A stretch of 64,000 nucleotides of DNA, from assembly GCF_001262635.1 (NCBI RefSeq), contig NZ_JXYH01000007.1, forward strand, positions 42,276 through 106,275, given 5' to 3'. Below the pieces are notes generated by a model. That model was not told where the DNA came from and searched no databases. It worked only from the letters and a program-made list of their open reading frames with translations. This DNA is from Aestuariivita boseongensis. GTDB taxonomy: Bacteria > Pseudomonadota > Alphaproteobacteria > Rhodobacterales > Rhodobacteraceae. Position 1 is the stretch's first letter; each line of letters begins with the position of its first letter. Positions 1 through 9,505 of this stretch are shown here, piece by piece. The position numbers were made by a program, and so were the translations under genes.

Positions 1-13
1 GGCAGGTGGCGTG

Positions 14-1183
14 ATGGGGCGGCGCAGGCAGAGCTATGACGGTGTCGTGCTGGCCTGCCCGGTCTCGATCCCCTATCAGCGTTATTCGGTGGACACAGCG
101 CATTGGTGGATTGCCACCGCCTTGCGTGAGACGCTGAAGGCCGCGAAACTGACGCCGAAGGAGCTCGATGGGTTTTCAGTGTCCTCCTTCACGCTGTTCC
201 CAGACACACCCGTGGGTCTGACCCAGCATCTGGGCCTTTCGCCCCGCTGGCTGGATATGATCCCGATGGGTGGGGCGTCTGGCGTTGTGGCCTTGCGGCG
301 GGCCGCGCGGGCGGTGCAGGCGGGGGATTCCGATATCGTGGCCTGCGTGGCAGGCGACACAAACCATATCGACAGTTTTCGCCGGATGCTGTCGTCCTTT
401 TCGCGCTTTGCGATGGATGCGTCCTATCCTTACGGCTATGGCGGGCCGAACGCGAATTTCGCCCTTCTCACAGATCGTTACATGACGGAGTTCAACGCCA
501 CGCGAGAGGATTTCGGCCGCATCTGCGTGGCCCAACGCGCCAATGCGCTGAATTATCCCGGTGCGATCATGAAGAAACCTCTGACGCTAGAGGATTACAT
601 GAACGCCCGGCCCATCGCCGACCCCATCGCGCTTTTTGATTGCGTGATGCCGGTGGCGGGGTCGGAGGCCTTTCTGGTGATGACCGAGGATGAGGCGGTC
701 CGTCGCGACCTGCCCTTCGCCCGGATCGGATCGGCCATCGAACGGCACAACGCCCATGCCGAAGACCCGATCCAGCTGCGCGGCGGGTGGACCGTTGATC
801 TGGATGAGCTTTATGGCATGGCCCAGGCTGCGCCTACGGATATGGATCTGGTGCAGACCTATGACGATTACCCCGTGATCTCGATGATGCAGATCGAGGA
901 TCTGGGATTTTGCGGCAAAGGCGAAGGCCCCGATTTCCTGCGCGACAAGGATATGACCATCACCGGCGATTTCCCGCATAACACCAATGGCGGGCAACTG
1001 TCGGCGGGCCAAGCCGGGGCTGCGGGCGGGTTTATTGGTCTGGTCGAGGCGATCCGGCAGGTCACCGGGCAAGCCGGGCCAACGCAGGTTAAGGATGCTA
1101 AGAAGGCGCTGGTGTCGGGCTTCGGCATGATCAATTATGACCGGGGTCTGTGCACCTCGGCCGCGATTTTGGAGGCCGCATGA
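14..1183 (+). CDS. thiolase-fold protein of the lipid-transfer (Ltp) type, putative aldolase or acyl-CoA enzyme
   Basis: The protein has 389 residues and a full-length thiolase fold, resembling the SCP2/Ltp thiolases that work with DUF35 partners. At the usual nucleophile position it reads GGASG (residues 86-90), so the Cys of the canonical CxSG motif is absent. The usual active-site His is replaced by Tyr in YDDYP (283-287). The C-terminal block NTNGGQLSAGQAG (323-335) replaces the GHP motif, while a Cys near the C-terminus (380) is kept. Loss of Cys and His argues against ordinary Claisen thiolysis. Ltp2-type retro-aldolases of steroid side-chain breakdown share this pattern, so an aldolase role is inferred. 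I chose the ATG at 14 because TGATG there could overlap an upstream stop codon; GTG at 11 or a start outside the window is possible. The stop overlaps the next start as ATGA, giving translational coupling to the DUF35 partner. Confidence 0.85.
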   Translation: MGRRRQSYDGVVLACPVSIPYQRYSVDTAHWWIATALRETLKAAKLTPKELDGFSVSSFTLFPDTPVGLTQHLGLSPRWLDMIPMGGASGVVALRRAARAVQAGDSDIVACVAGDTNHIDSFRRMLSSFSRFAMDASYPYGYGGPNANFALLTDRYMTEFNATREDFGRICVAQRANALNYPGAIMKKPLTLEDYMNARPIADPIALFDCVMPVAGSEAFLVMTEDEAVRRDLPFARIGSAIERHNAHAEDPIQLRGGWTVDLDELYGMAQAAPTDMDLVQTYDDYPVISMMQIEDLGFCGKGEGPDFLRDKDMTITGDFPHNTNGGQLSAGQAGAAGGFIGLVEAIRQVTGQAGPTQVKDAKKALVSGFGMINYDRGLCTSAAILEAA

Positions 1184-2433
1184 CAACGCCCCTCCAACCG
1201 CCCCCCAAGAAGAACCCGCAAAAGCGCACTGTCAGCCCGACGCGGCCGCCGGAAATGCGCTCGCGGGCATCCTTGGGCTTGCAGGCTGCCGCCGCAGAGG
1301 GGCGGTTCGCGCTGCAGGTCTGTGCAGAGTGTCAGACGGTGCAATACCCGCCGCGTGATGCCTGTCAGAACTGCCTGTCGACCGATATGCCGTGGACGGA
1401 CGTTTCGCCCGACGGCGAATTGCTGGCCGAGACGACGATCCGCACATCGACCAACCTCTATTTCCGGGAACGCAGCCCGTGGCGCACCGGGTCGGTGAAG
1501 TTGGACGCGGGCCCGGTGATCATCTGCCATGTGCATGGCGATTGCGCGCCGCGTTCGCGGGTGACGCTCTGGAACCTCCTTGACCGCGCAGGGCAAGCGA
1601 CCCTGCTGGCGGTCCCGCAAGAAAGAACGCCCCTGATGGAAGATGACCCGCAATTGCGCCAGATGACGGCAGACCCGAAACATCGCCGCGTGCTGATCAC
1701 CGATGCGCGCCATCCCGGCACGCCGGCTTTGGTCAAAGCGTTGAAAGACGCGGGCGCTGCGATGATCTTTGTGGGCGAAGCAGAGACCTGGCGGCCCTAT
1801 CCCGGACGCGCCGCGCTGGAGGAGATGGGCGTGGATCTGCAGCCGCTGGATCTGACCGATACCGCATCGGTACAGAAACTGGCAGGCGAATATGGCGGCA
1901 AGACCGATATCCTGATCAACAACGCCCGCTTCATGCGCCCCGGTGGCGTGCTGGAGCGGGGCGATACCGCTTTTGCCAAAGAAGAGATCGAGGTGAATTA
2001 CCTAGGCCTGATGCGTCTGGCGCAGGCCTTCGGGCCGGGCATGTGCGCGCGGGCGTCAGACGGAGTAAATTCGGCTGCGGCCTGGGTGAATGTGCTGAGT
2101 GTGGAGGCGCTGTCGAACGCGCCTGCCTATGGCTGTTTCAACGCCTCAAATGCGGCGGCCTTTGCGCTGAGCCAATCCTTGCGCGCTGAATTCCGGGGCG
2201 CTGGTCTGCGCGTGATGAACGTCTTTACCGGCCCGACGGAGGATGCCTGGTATCAGCCCTTGCCCCCGCCCAAGGTCACCCATGGCGCCTTGGCGAAATC
2301 CATCGTGGACGGTCTGCAGCGCGGGTTGGAGGATGTCTATTGCGGCGATGTGGCGAAGGATCTGCATGAACGGTTCCGCCGCGATCCCAAAGTGTTGGAG
2401 CGCGAACGCACCATGGCGGGGGATATGGCATGA
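1180..2433 (+). CDS. DUF35 OB-fold/zinc-ribbon protein fused to a degenerate SDR domain
   Basis: This 417-residue protein has two parts. Residues about 26-155 are a DUF35 acyl-CoA-associated module with a rubredoxin-like zinc ribbon (C48, C51, C62, C65) followed by an OB fold. Residues about 168-415 are a short-chain dehydrogenase/reductase fold (LINNA near 245-249). The SDR half looks inactive: the glycine-rich loop reads TDARHPG instead of TGxxxGxG, and the catalytic YxxxK position reads FNASN (320-324), losing both Tyr and Lys. DUF35 proteins partner thiolases and Ltp aldolases, and the overlap with the preceding thiolase gene fits one complex. The SDR half may be a scaffold or ligand-binding domain (inference). 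The start ATG is the one overlapping the upstream stop; an in-frame ATG 30 nt earlier lies inside the thiolase gene. Confidence 0.85.
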   Translation: MTTPLQPPPKKNPQKRTVSPTRPPEMRSRASLGLQAAAAEGRFALQVCAECQTVQYPPRDACQNCLSTDMPWTDVSPDGELLAETTIRTSTNLYFRERSPWRTGSVKLDAGPVIICHVHGDCAPRSRVTLWNLLDRAGQATLLAVPQERTPLMEDDPQLRQMTADPKHRRVLITDARHPGTPALVKALKDAGAAMIFVGEAETWRPYPGRAALEEMGVDLQPLDLTDTASVQKLAGEYGGKTDILINNARFMRPGGVLERGDTAFAKEEIEVNYLGLMRLAQAFGPGMCARASDGVNSAAAWVNVLSVEALSNAPAYGCFNASNAAAFALSQSLRAEFRGAGLRVMNVFTGPTEDAWYQPLPPPKVTHGALAKSIVDGLQRGLEDVYCGDVAKDLHERFRRDPKVLERERTMAGDMA

Positions 2434-3203
2434 GCGCGTTGACCCAACTGGCCACTGCGCTCAGCGCAGGCAAGATCGACGTGATCGACCTGACCCACAC
2501 GCTGGACCCGGATTTCCCGGTGATCATCTTGCCGCCCGAATTCGGCCAATGCGCGCGGTTCCGGATGGAGGAGGTCAGCGCCTATGACCACCGCGGCCCT
2601 GCGTGGAAGTGGCACAATATCTCCATGTCGGAACACACGGGCACCCATTTCGACGCACCCTCGCACTGGATTTCGGGGCGGGATGTGCCTTTGGGATCGG
2701 TTGATGAGATCCCGCCCGAAAAATTCGTGGGCCCGGTTTGCGTCATAGACTGTTCGGCCGAAACGGCACAGGACGATGATTTCCTGATGACGCCCGACCA
2801 TATCCGCGCCTGGGAGGCCGAACATGGTGAGATCCCGAAAGGCGCCTGGGTGCTGATGCGCACCGACTGGTCAAAACGCAAGGGCGCGGCCTATCTCAAC
2901 ATGAAGGAAGACGGCCCCCATTCCCCCGGCCCCGCGCCGGACGCGATCCGCCACCTGATCGAGGAACGCGATATCGTCGGCTTTGGCACCGAATGCGTGG
3001 GCACGGACGCGGGCCAAGGGATGCATCTGTCACCGCCATATCCCGCGCATTTCATTCTGCACGGGGCAGGCAAATACGGCCTGCAATGCCTGACCAATCT
3101 GGACAAACTGCCCCCCACCGGCGCGGTGCTGATGGCCGCCCCCTTGAAAATCAAGAACGGGACCGGCAGTCCGCTGCGCGTTCTCGCGATGGTGGAAACA
3201 TGA
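2430..3203 (+). CDS. cyclase-family (PF04199) metal-dependent hydrolase
   Basis: This 257-residue protein has the metal-binding signature HTGTHFDAPSHW of the cyclase / kynurenine-formamidase / isatin-hydrolase family at about residues 69-80, with a further conserved stretch EERDIVGFGTE near 180. Family members open amide, lactone or ring bonds using Zn or Mn and are soluble. It overlaps the genes on both sides by ATGA, placing it in the same translationally coupled set as the thiolase homologue and the next SDR. Its substrate cannot be read from sequence. Kynurenine formamidase itself is unlikely because no tryptophan-catabolic genes are nearby. Confidence 0.85.
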   Translation: MSALTQLATALSAGKIDVIDLTHTLDPDFPVIILPPEFGQCARFRMEEVSAYDHRGPAWKWHNISMSEHTGTHFDAPSHWISGRDVPLGSVDEIPPEKFVGPVCVIDCSAETAQDDDFLMTPDHIRAWEAEHGEIPKGAWVLMRTDWSKRKGAAYLNMKEDGPHSPGPAPDAIRHLIEERDIVGFGTECVGTDAGQGMHLSPPYPAHFILHGAGKYGLQCLTNLDKLPPTGAVLMAAPLKIKNGTGSPLRVLAMVET

Positions 3204-3916
3204 ACCTGACGGCTGTCATCACCGGGGCCAACAAGGGTATTGGCGGCGATCTGGCCGAACGGTTGCTGGCGCGCCATTACACCGTCATCAATATTGCGCG
3301 GAACCCGTCGGATAATCCAAACGTTATCAATGTTCTGGCCGACCTTCTTGATGCGGACGCCGCCGCGCAGGCCGCCAGCGAGATCGCTGAAAAGTACAAC
3401 GTCACCCATTTCATCCATAACGCGGGCATCATCTGGCCGAACCTGATCGAAGATGCCACGCCCGACGACCTGGCCGGACTGACGCAGATACACCTGTCGG
3501 CCCCCTTGACGCTGCTGCAAGGGTTCCTGCCAGCAATGAAAGCCAATCGCTTTGGCCGCGTGCTGTTCAACGGGTCGCGCGCTGCACTCGGCGTGCCCAC
3601 CCGCACCGCCTATTCCGCGACCAAGGCTGGGATCATCGGCATGGCGCGCACCTGGGCGCTGGAACTGGCGCCCCACGGGATCACGGTCAATGTGGTGGCC
3701 CCCGGCCCCGTGCGCACCGACAATTTCTGGGACATCATACCGAAAGGCAGCGACCGCGAGGCCGAGTTGGCCAAACGCCTGCCAGTGGGCCGCCTTGGGG
3801 AGCCGCGCGACATCTCGAACGCGTTTTTGTTCTTTTGCGACCCGGAAAACAGCTTTGTCACCGGGCAGACCCTTTATGTCTGCGGCGGGGCCAGCGTAGG
3901 GACGCTTCAATTGTGA
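3200..3916 (+). CDS. short-chain dehydrogenase/reductase (SDR), FabG-like
   Basis: This 238-residue classical SDR has all motifs intact: TGANKGIG cofactor loop (8-15), HNAG (73-76), catalytic Ser126, and YSATK with Tyr138 and Lys142. It should oxidise or reduce a hydroxyl/carbonyl substrate with NAD(P)(H). It begins at the ATG overlapping the stop of the cyclase gene. The intact active site contrasts with the degenerate SDR domain of the DUF35 fusion two genes upstream, so this is probably the working dehydrogenase of the locus. It is followed 117 bp later by the TRAP transporter genes on the same strand. Confidence 0.88.
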   Translation: MNLTAVITGANKGIGGDLAERLLARHYTVINIARNPSDNPNVINVLADLLDADAAAQAASEIAEKYNVTHFIHNAGIIWPNLIEDATPDDLAGLTQIHLSAPLTLLQGFLPAMKANRFGRVLFNGSRAALGVPTRTAYSATKAGIIGMARTWALELAPHGITVNVVAPGPVRTDNFWDIIPKGSDREAELAKRLPVGRLGEPRDISNAFLFFCDPENSFVTGQTLYVCGGASVGTLQL

Positions 3917-4033
3917 ACAACCGGAAGATGAAGACACGAATGAATGCTTGACGAGAAACGGCGCTATGCCACGGTAGGCGTACAAAGAAGAATAAAACAC
4001 CAAACCAACAGAGACTTAACAGGGAGACTGATC

Positions 4034-5062
4034 ATGTTTCACAAACTGATAACCGCAACAGCCGCCGGTGTGACTGCGCTGGCCATGACCGCAGGCGTCG
4101 CGCGCGCCGAGGTCGAGCTGACCTATTCCAGCTGGCTGCCCTGGTCGCACCCGGTGAACGAGGCGATCTATATCCCGTGGATGGAAGCGATCGAGGCTGA
4201 ATCCGAAGGCCGCATCAAGTTCAAACGCCTGCCAAAGCCGGTCGCCTCCCCGCCCGCGCATCTGGACGCGATCCGCACCGGCCAGGCCGATGTGGCGTTT
4301 TCGGTGCACGGCTATTCGCGCAACCAGTTCACGCCCTACCTTTTCGGTGAATTCCCGATGCTGGGTGACAGCGCCGAGGCCACCTCGATCGCGTTCCAGC
4401 GCACCCATGACAAGTTCATGAGCGATATGGACCTCTACAAAGGTGTGCACCTGATCGGTGTGAACCTGCACGGCCCCGGTCAGGTTCACCATTCGAAGAT
4501 GACCATGATCAAGCCGTCTGATTTCGAAGGTCAGAAGTTCCGGACCGGCGGCCCGATCCCCCTGGCCATGGTCGAAGCCTGGGGCGGCGTGTCGATCCGT
4601 CAGCCCGCGCCCAAATCGTTCGAAATCCTGAGCTCGGGCATTGCTGACGGGATCACCTTCCCGTTCGAATCCCTGCCCTCGTTCAAAATCACCGAACTGG
4701 TGCCCTACACCACCACGATGCCGGGCGGCTGGTACAACTCTTCCCACTATCTGGTGATGAACAAGCGCACCTATGACAGCCTGTCGGATGAAGACAAAGC
4801 GGTCATTGACAAGTTCTCGGGCGAAGCATTCGCCGCGCTGGCCGGCGCTGGCTGGGACACGATCAACGCAGCGGGTCTCAAAGCCGCCACGGAAGCCGGA
4901 AACACCATCGTCGAAGCCTCGGACGAGTTGAAGGCCGCTTTGATGGAGCTGAACGAACAGTTCACAGCGGACTACATTGAAGCGTCCAAGGAATTCGGTC
5001 TGGACGGTCAGGAAGTCATCGACTTCTTCAAGGCCGAGGCTGAAAAAGCCGCAGCGATGTAA
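4034..5062 (+). CDS. TRAP transporter substrate-binding protein (DctP family)
   Basis: This 342-residue periplasmic solute-binding protein has an N-terminal Sec signal peptide with predicted cleavage after ARA near residue 24. The mature protein begins EVELTYSSWLPW, typical of DctP-like proteins that capture organic acids through a conserved Arg. I chose the ATG at 4034 because AGGGAG lies about 8 nt upstream and the signal peptide starts there; an upstream in-frame ATG at 3944 would add a non-signal extension. It is the first gene of a complete TRAP set (P-Q-M). Its place directly after the SDR suggests that it feeds a carboxylate substrate into the upstream pathway. Confidence 0.93.
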   Translation: MFHKLITATAAGVTALAMTAGVARAEVELTYSSWLPWSHPVNEAIYIPWMEAIEAESEGRIKFKRLPKPVASPPAHLDAIRTGQADVAFSVHGYSRNQFTPYLFGEFPMLGDSAEATSIAFQRTHDKFMSDMDLYKGVHLIGVNLHGPGQVHHSKMTMIKPSDFEGQKFRTGGPIPLAMVEAWGGVSIRQPAPKSFEILSSGIADGITFPFESLPSFKITELVPYTTTMPGGWYNSSHYLVMNKRTYDSLSDEDKAVIDKFSGEAFAALAGAGWDTINAAGLKAATEAGNTIVEASDELKAALMELNEQFTADYIEASKEFGLDGQEVIDFFKAEAEKAAAM

Positions 5063-5068
5063 TCCGGG

Positions 5069-5590
5069 ATGGAGTCATCTTCCACACATGGGTCCGCGGT
5101 GCATATCCGCGGCCTGACCCCGGCCAGCAAGGTTCTGGCCGGGATCGCCTGTCTCGTGCTGTTCGGCATGATGCTTTTGACCTTCATCGACGTCATCGGC
5201 CGCTATGTGTTTCTGGCGCCTTTGCCGGCGGCTTACGAGATCATCTCGCTGATGATGCCCGCGATCATCTTTTGCGCCCTGCCCCTGACGGTGCTGCGCG
5301 AAACGCACGTTACGGTCGACCTGCTGGATGCCTTCATCCCTGACGGGCTGGCCCGCATACAGGGCGTGGTCGTTAACCTGATCAGCGCCGTTGCGCTTGG
5401 GCTTGTGACCTGGCGGCTGGCGGTGAAAGGCCTTGAAGACCGGTATTATGAAACGGTCACGGACGAACTTCTTCTTTTGATCTGGCCCTTTGGTCTGGGG
5501 ATGGCCGTGCTGTGCGCGATTGCCACGCTGGCGGCGCTTGTGAACGCCTGGACCTCGCTTGTGGGCATGAAAACGCGCGGAACAGCCTGA
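5069..5590 (+). CDS. TRAP transporter small permease (DctQ family)
   Basis: This 173-residue integral membrane protein has four hydrophobic segments, at roughly residues 22-45, 57-77, 97-117 and 135-160, the DctQ layout. With the large permease it forms the Na+-driven membrane part of the TRAP transporter. It starts 6 nt after the binding-protein stop and ends one base before the large-permease start, so the three genes are one operon. Confidence 0.92.
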   Translation: MESSSTHGSAVHIRGLTPASKVLAGIACLVLFGMMLLTFIDVIGRYVFLAPLPAAYEIISLMMPAIIFCALPLTVLRETHVTVDLLDAFIPDGLARIQGVVVNLISAVALGLVTWRLAVKGLEDRYYETVTDELLLLIWPFGLGMAVLCAIATLAALVNAWTSLVGMKTRGTA

Positions 5591-5591
5591 T

Positions 5592-6884
5592 ATGACCGAA
5601 GCCCTGATTGGCCTTGCGGCCCTTCTGATCCTTGCCTTCATGCGCATTCCCATCGCGATGGTGATGATCCTTGTCGGGTTTCTGGGCATGGCCTATGTGC
5701 TCAACCCCATTGGCGCGATGTATAACGTGGGCCAGACGGCCTATGACGCGGCCATCAATTACGAATTGTCGGTGGTGCCGCTTTTCGTGCTGATGGGCAA
5801 TTTCGTCGCCCGCGCGCGGCTTGCGGCCGAGCTTTACAACGCCTCGAACGCCTTTCTGGGTCACCGCAAGGGCGGTCTGGCCATGGCCACTGTTGTGGCC
5901 TGCGGCGGGTTTTCGGCAATCTGCGGGTCTTCGCTGGCCACTGCGGCCACGATGTCGAAGGTTGCGATGCCATCGATGCGGCGGTTCAATTATTCCGACA
6001 CGCTGGCCACGGGCTCCATCGCCGCTGGCGGCACGTTGGGCATTCTGATCCCGCCATCGGTGATCCTGGTGATCTATGGCATTCTCACCCAGCAAAGCAT
6101 CGGCAAGCTGTTCGCGGCAGGTCTGATCCCGGGCCTTCTGGGCGTGCTGCTGTATCTGGGTGCGGTCCGTTATGTCATCTGGCGCCGGCCCGAGGCCGGA
6201 CCCGCAGGCGAACGCCAGGACTGGTCCGAGCGTTGGCGCGCGCTGCGCAGCGTCTGGGGTGTCATCGTTCTGTTCGGCATCGTGATGGGCGGCATCTATG
6301 GCGGTGTCTTCTCACCGACCGAGGCGGCAGGGATCGGCGCCTTCGGCGCATTCCTCTTCGCGCTGTTCCGGGGTGCGCTGACATGGCAGGTGCTGTGGGA
6401 AGTTCTGGTGGAAAGCGTCGAGACCACCGCGATGCTGTTCACCGTGCTGATCGGTGCGCTGCTGTTTGCGAATTTCATCAATTACACCGATTTTCCGCAG
6501 GCTCTGTTGGGCTTTGCCCAGCAATTTGCCGACACACCCTGGCTGGTGATCCTGGCGATCCTTGCGATCTATGTGGTGCTGGGCTGCGTGTTTGAATCGC
6601 TGTCGATGATCCTGCTGACGGTGCCGATCTTCTTCCCGCTGGTGCGCGACCTGGGCTATGATCCGATCTGGTTCGGCATCGTCGTCGTTGTGGTGACCGA
6701 AATCAGCCTGATCACCCCGCCCGTGGGTCTGAACGTCTTTGTGTTACGCGGCGTGTTGCCGGATGTGAAGACAGGCACGATCTTCAAAGGGGTTACACCA
6801 TTCTGGTGTGCCGATCTGGTGCGTCTGGCACTGATCGTGTCGATCCCGGCACTATCGCTCTGGCTACCGAGTTTTGTGGTCTAG
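5592..6884 (+). CDS. TRAP transporter large permease (DctM family)
   Basis: This 430-residue hydrophobic protein has about a dozen membrane segments and the DctM-family patterns FSAICGSSLATAATM (about 104-118) and GILIPPSVILVIYGI (about 150-164). It is the translocating subunit of a tripartite TRAP transporter. Length and both inverted-repeat halves are complete. The gene is followed by a GC-rich hairpin shared with the convergent hydratase gene. Confidence 0.93.
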   Translation: MTEALIGLAALLILAFMRIPIAMVMILVGFLGMAYVLNPIGAMYNVGQTAYDAAINYELSVVPLFVLMGNFVARARLAAELYNASNAFLGHRKGGLAMATVVACGGFSAICGSSLATAATMSKVAMPSMRRFNYSDTLATGSIAAGGTLGILIPPSVILVIYGILTQQSIGKLFAAGLIPGLLGVLLYLGAVRYVIWRRPEAGPAGERQDWSERWRALRSVWGVIVLFGIVMGGIYGGVFSPTEAAGIGAFGAFLFALFRGALTWQVLWEVLVESVETTAMLFTVLIGALLFANFINYTDFPQALLGFAQQFADTPWLVILAILAIYVVLGCVFESLSMILLTVPIFFPLVRDLGYDPIWFGIVVVVVTEISLITPPVGLNVFVLRGVLPDVKTGTIFKGVTPFWCADLVRLALIVSIPALSLWLPSFVV

Positions 6885-6906
6885 CGCGACAATCCCCTCG
6901 AACATT

Positions 6907-6931
6907 CCGCCCGGCCGTCTGAGCCGGGCGG
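6907..6931. terminator. GC-rich hairpin at a convergent junction, possible bidirectional terminator
   Basis: A perfect 9-bp stem CCGCCCGGC/GCCGGGCGG with a 7-nt loop lies in the 64-bp gap between the convergent TRAP permease and hydratase genes. There is no strong U tract on either side, so its termination strength is uncertain. Confidence 0.5.
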
Positions 6932-6948
6932 GCTCAATTGTTCAGGTC

Positions 6949-7707
6949 TCAATCGGTCAGGGAAAATCCAACCGATCCCAGGCCCGACATCGTGATCTCG
7001 ACCTGGCGGACGTGATCTTCCAAAAGCCGGATCGGCACATGTGTGCCGCACATGACGACCATCCCAGGCTCAAGCGGGACTCCGCGTGCAACACATTGGT
7101 TGATCAGCCATTGCACCGCCTCGATCGGTTCCTGCGGATAGGCGCCGGTGACATCGGCCACAAGCTCCCCGTCCAGCGCCAGCGTGGTGCGGATCGCATC
7201 CGCATCAAGTTCTTCCGGCGTGACCGAAGCCGCGCCCATCACGATGCCTGCGTTAAAAACATTCAACCCGATGGCCTGCTGCAATGTCAGCTGCGGGACC
7301 GCGTATCCCCGCTGGTCGATCAACTCGATTGCGGCATGAAACCGGTCGATACAGGCAATCGCGCCGGCGCGGTCGACCGGCCCGGTTCCCGCAACGTGAT
7401 CGCTCAGAACGGCACACAGCTCCGGCTCCACGCAGACGGATTCGAAACCCACCTGTGGCAGCGCAACACCGTCCCGGTAAATCTCGTCGGCGAAAACACG
7501 AGCCGAGGCCCCCTCGCTTACCCCGAAATGGGCCATCTGCGCCGCGCCATTGATGGCCAGCTTGTATCCGCCAACAGGCTTGCCCACCGCCGCCACATAG
7601 GCGTCTTGCAGCCTGTACGCATCGTCGGTGCTCATCTCGCCCGGCAAGTCGAAAGTGCCCACCGAGGCACGAGCGCTGGCCGTGCGTGTCACCCAGTCTT
7701 GATCCAT
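6949..7707 (-). CDS. 2-keto-4-pentenoate hydratase / fumarylacetoacetate-hydrolase-fold enzyme
   Basis: This 252-residue protein belongs to the MhpD/DmpE-like hydratase/decarboxylase branch of the FAH superfamily. The pattern GGYKLAINGAAQMAHFG (about 46-62) matches the family's GxKIG block, and ExELC (about 95) carries metal-binding acids. Such enzymes hydrate or decarboxylate 2-keto-enoates in ring-cleavage pathways. I chose the ATG at 7707 because GGGGAG sits about 8 nt before it; an upstream in-frame ATG at 7764 lacks a ribosome-binding site. It is transcribed opposite to its neighbours but is flanked on both sides by the same catabolic locus. Confidence 0.85.
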   Translation of the reverse strand: MDQDWVTRTASARASVGTFDLPGEMSTDDAYRLQDAYVAAVGKPVGGYKLAINGAAQMAHFGVSEGASARVFADEIYRDGVALPQVGFESVCVEPELCAVLSDHVAGTGPVDRAGAIACIDRFHAAIELIDQRGYAVPQLTLQQAIGLNVFNAGIVMGAASVTPEELDADAIRTTLALDGELVADVTGAYPQEPIEAVQWLINQCVARGVPLEPGMVVMCGTHVPIRLLEDHVRQVEITMSGLGSVGFSLTD

Positions 7708-7783
7708 GAAAACCACTCCCCTTTTTCTGCGCGCAGCCTGCCAAAGCGCGCCTGCAAAATCCATGACTTAAACGGAGCCCGCC

Positions 7784-9505
7784 ATGCCTGATCCGAAAAA
7801 ACTCCGCTCCCGCATCACCACCGACGGGCTGGACCGCGTCCCCCACCGCGCCTTCATGCGCGGACAGGGTCTGGATGATGACGCGATCTCAAGGCCCATG
7901 ATCTGCGTTGTGTCCACGCAATCGGAGACATCGCCCTGCAACATGGGCCTGCGCGACCAGGCCATGCATGCCTATCGAGGCGTGCAGGAGGCCGGGGGCA
8001 CCCCGCGCGAAAGCACGACGATTTCCGTCTCAGACGGGCTGAGCATGAACCATCAGGGGATGAAGGCCTCGCTGATGTCGCGCGAACTGATCGCGGATTC
8101 GGTCGAGCTTCTGATGCGTGGGCATGCCTATGACGGGATCATCGGCTATGGTGGTTGCGACAAGAACCTGCCTGCGATGATCATGGGCATGGTGCGGATG
8201 AACGCACCGTCGGTCTTTATCTATGGCGGATCGACCCTGCCGGGGATGTACAAGGGCAAGGTCATTTCCATTCTCGACACCTATGAGGGCGCAGGCGCGG
8301 TGATGACCGGGGATCTGAGCCAGGAAGAGCTGGACGAGATGGAACGCGCGGCGATGCCCACGGTCGGTTCCTGCCCCGGCCAGTTCACGGCAAATACCAT
8401 GGGTATGGTGGCCGAAGTTCTGGGGATCACGCCTTTGGGCACCGCGCTGATCCCCGCGGTCTATTCCCAGCGCGCGGCCGTGGGGCGCAAGGCGGGGCAT
8501 ATCGTTATGGATATCCTTGAAAAAGGCGGGCCTTTGCCGCGCGATCTGGTCACCCGCAAGAGCCTTGAGAATGCCTGCGCGATCATCGCGGCCACCGGCG
8601 GGTCGACCAATGCAGGCATGCATCTATGCGCCATCGCGAACGAGGCCGGCATTCCCTTTACCATGGACGATGTGGGCGCAGTCTTTGAACGCACGCCGCT
8701 GATCGGCAACCTGCGCCCCGGCGGGCAGTATTACGCGCTGGATGTGCACCGGCTGGGTGGGGTTCCGATGATCGTGAAGGAACTGATCGCCAGCGGTCAT
8801 ATGCATGGCGACACGCTGACCCTGACCGGCGAGACGCTGGAAGAGGCCACGCGGGACGCGCCCGCCCCCGATGGCGATGCGATCCGGCCGGTATCGAACG
8901 CCATCGACAGCTCGGGCGGGGTGATCGTGATCAAGGGATCGCTGGCCCCCGAAGGCGCCTTCATCAAGGTCGCGGGCCTGAAACGGCGTGTGCATGAGGG
9001 CCCCGCGCGGGTCTTTGACAGCGAGGAAGAGGCGATGGCCGTCATCCGCAAGCGCGGCTATGGCGAGGGCGACGTGCTGATCATCCGCAACGAAGGGCCC
9101 AAGGGTGGACCCGGCATGCGCGAGATGCTGGGGCCCACCGCCGTGATCTATGGTCAGGGCATGGGCGAAAAGGTGGCGCTGGTCACCGATGGCCGCTTCT
9201 CGGGCGCGACACGGGGGATGTGTATCGGGTATCTGTCACCCGAGGCGGGCGCCGGCGGTCCGCTGGCGCTGGTGGAAACCGGCGATCCGATCCGCATCGA
9301 CACGACCGAAGGCGTGCGCGCGATCGACCTTCTGGTGGATGAAGCCACCCTGGCCCAACGCCGCGCTGCTTTGGCCGAACGCCCGCCACGCAAGCTCGCC
9401 GGCGCGATGGAGAAATACGCGAACGCTGTTCAAAGCGCCTATTATGGCGCAATCACCCATTCCGGCAGTGCCGAATGGCCGTTCGAGGAGCCCGACAATG
9501 GCTAA
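7784..9505 (+). CDS. ilvD: dihydroxy-acid dehydratase family protein (IlvD/Edd)
   Basis: This 573-residue enzyme has all three Fe-S-ligand cysteines expected for IlvD: PCN (C52), GGCDK (C125) and [11 protein letters not shown] (C197), plus the Lys of the CDK motif and [11 protein letters not shown] near 465. IlvD removes water from a 2,3-dihydroxy acid to give a 2-oxo acid, in valine/isoleucine synthesis or, in paralogues, in sugar-acid breakdown. Here it sits in a catabolic cluster and overlaps a hydroxyacid dehydrogenase, so a catabolic dehydratase acting on a sugar acid or branched hydroxy acid is as likely as the biosynthetic enzyme. The symbol names the family, not a proven role. Confidence 0.85.
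   Translation: MPDPKKLRSRITTDGLDRVPHRAFMRGQGLDDDAISRPMICVVSTQSETSPCNMGLRDQAMHAYRGVQEAGGTPRESTTISVSDGLSMNHQGMKASLMSRELIADSVELLMRGHAYDGIIGYGGCDKNLPAMIMGMVRMNAPSVFIYGGSTLPGMYKGKVISILDTYEGAGAVMTGDLSQEELDEMERAAMPTVGSCPGQFTANTMGMVAEVLGITPLGTALIPAVYSQRAAVGRKAGHIVMDILEKGGPLPRDLVTRKSLENACAIIAATGGSTNAGMHLCAIANEAGIPFTMDDVGAVFERTPLIGNLRPGGQYYALDVHRLGGVPMIVKELIASGHMHGDTLTLTGETLEEATRDAPAPDGDAIRPVSNAIDSSGGVIVIKGSLAPEGAFIKVAGLKRRVHEGPARVFDSEEEAMAVIRKRGYGEGDVLIIRNEGPKGGPGMREMLGPTAVIYGQGMGEKVALVTDGRFSGATRGMCIGYLSPEAGAGGPLALVETGDPIRIDTTEGVRAIDLLVDEATLAQRRAALAERPPRKLAGAMEKYANAVQSAYYGAITHSGSAEWPFEEPDNG

Noticed and set aside
6874..7791. Plus-strand open frame opposite the hydratase gene
   Set aside because: No ribosome-binding site and no domain; the minus-strand hydratase has a good start and family motifs.
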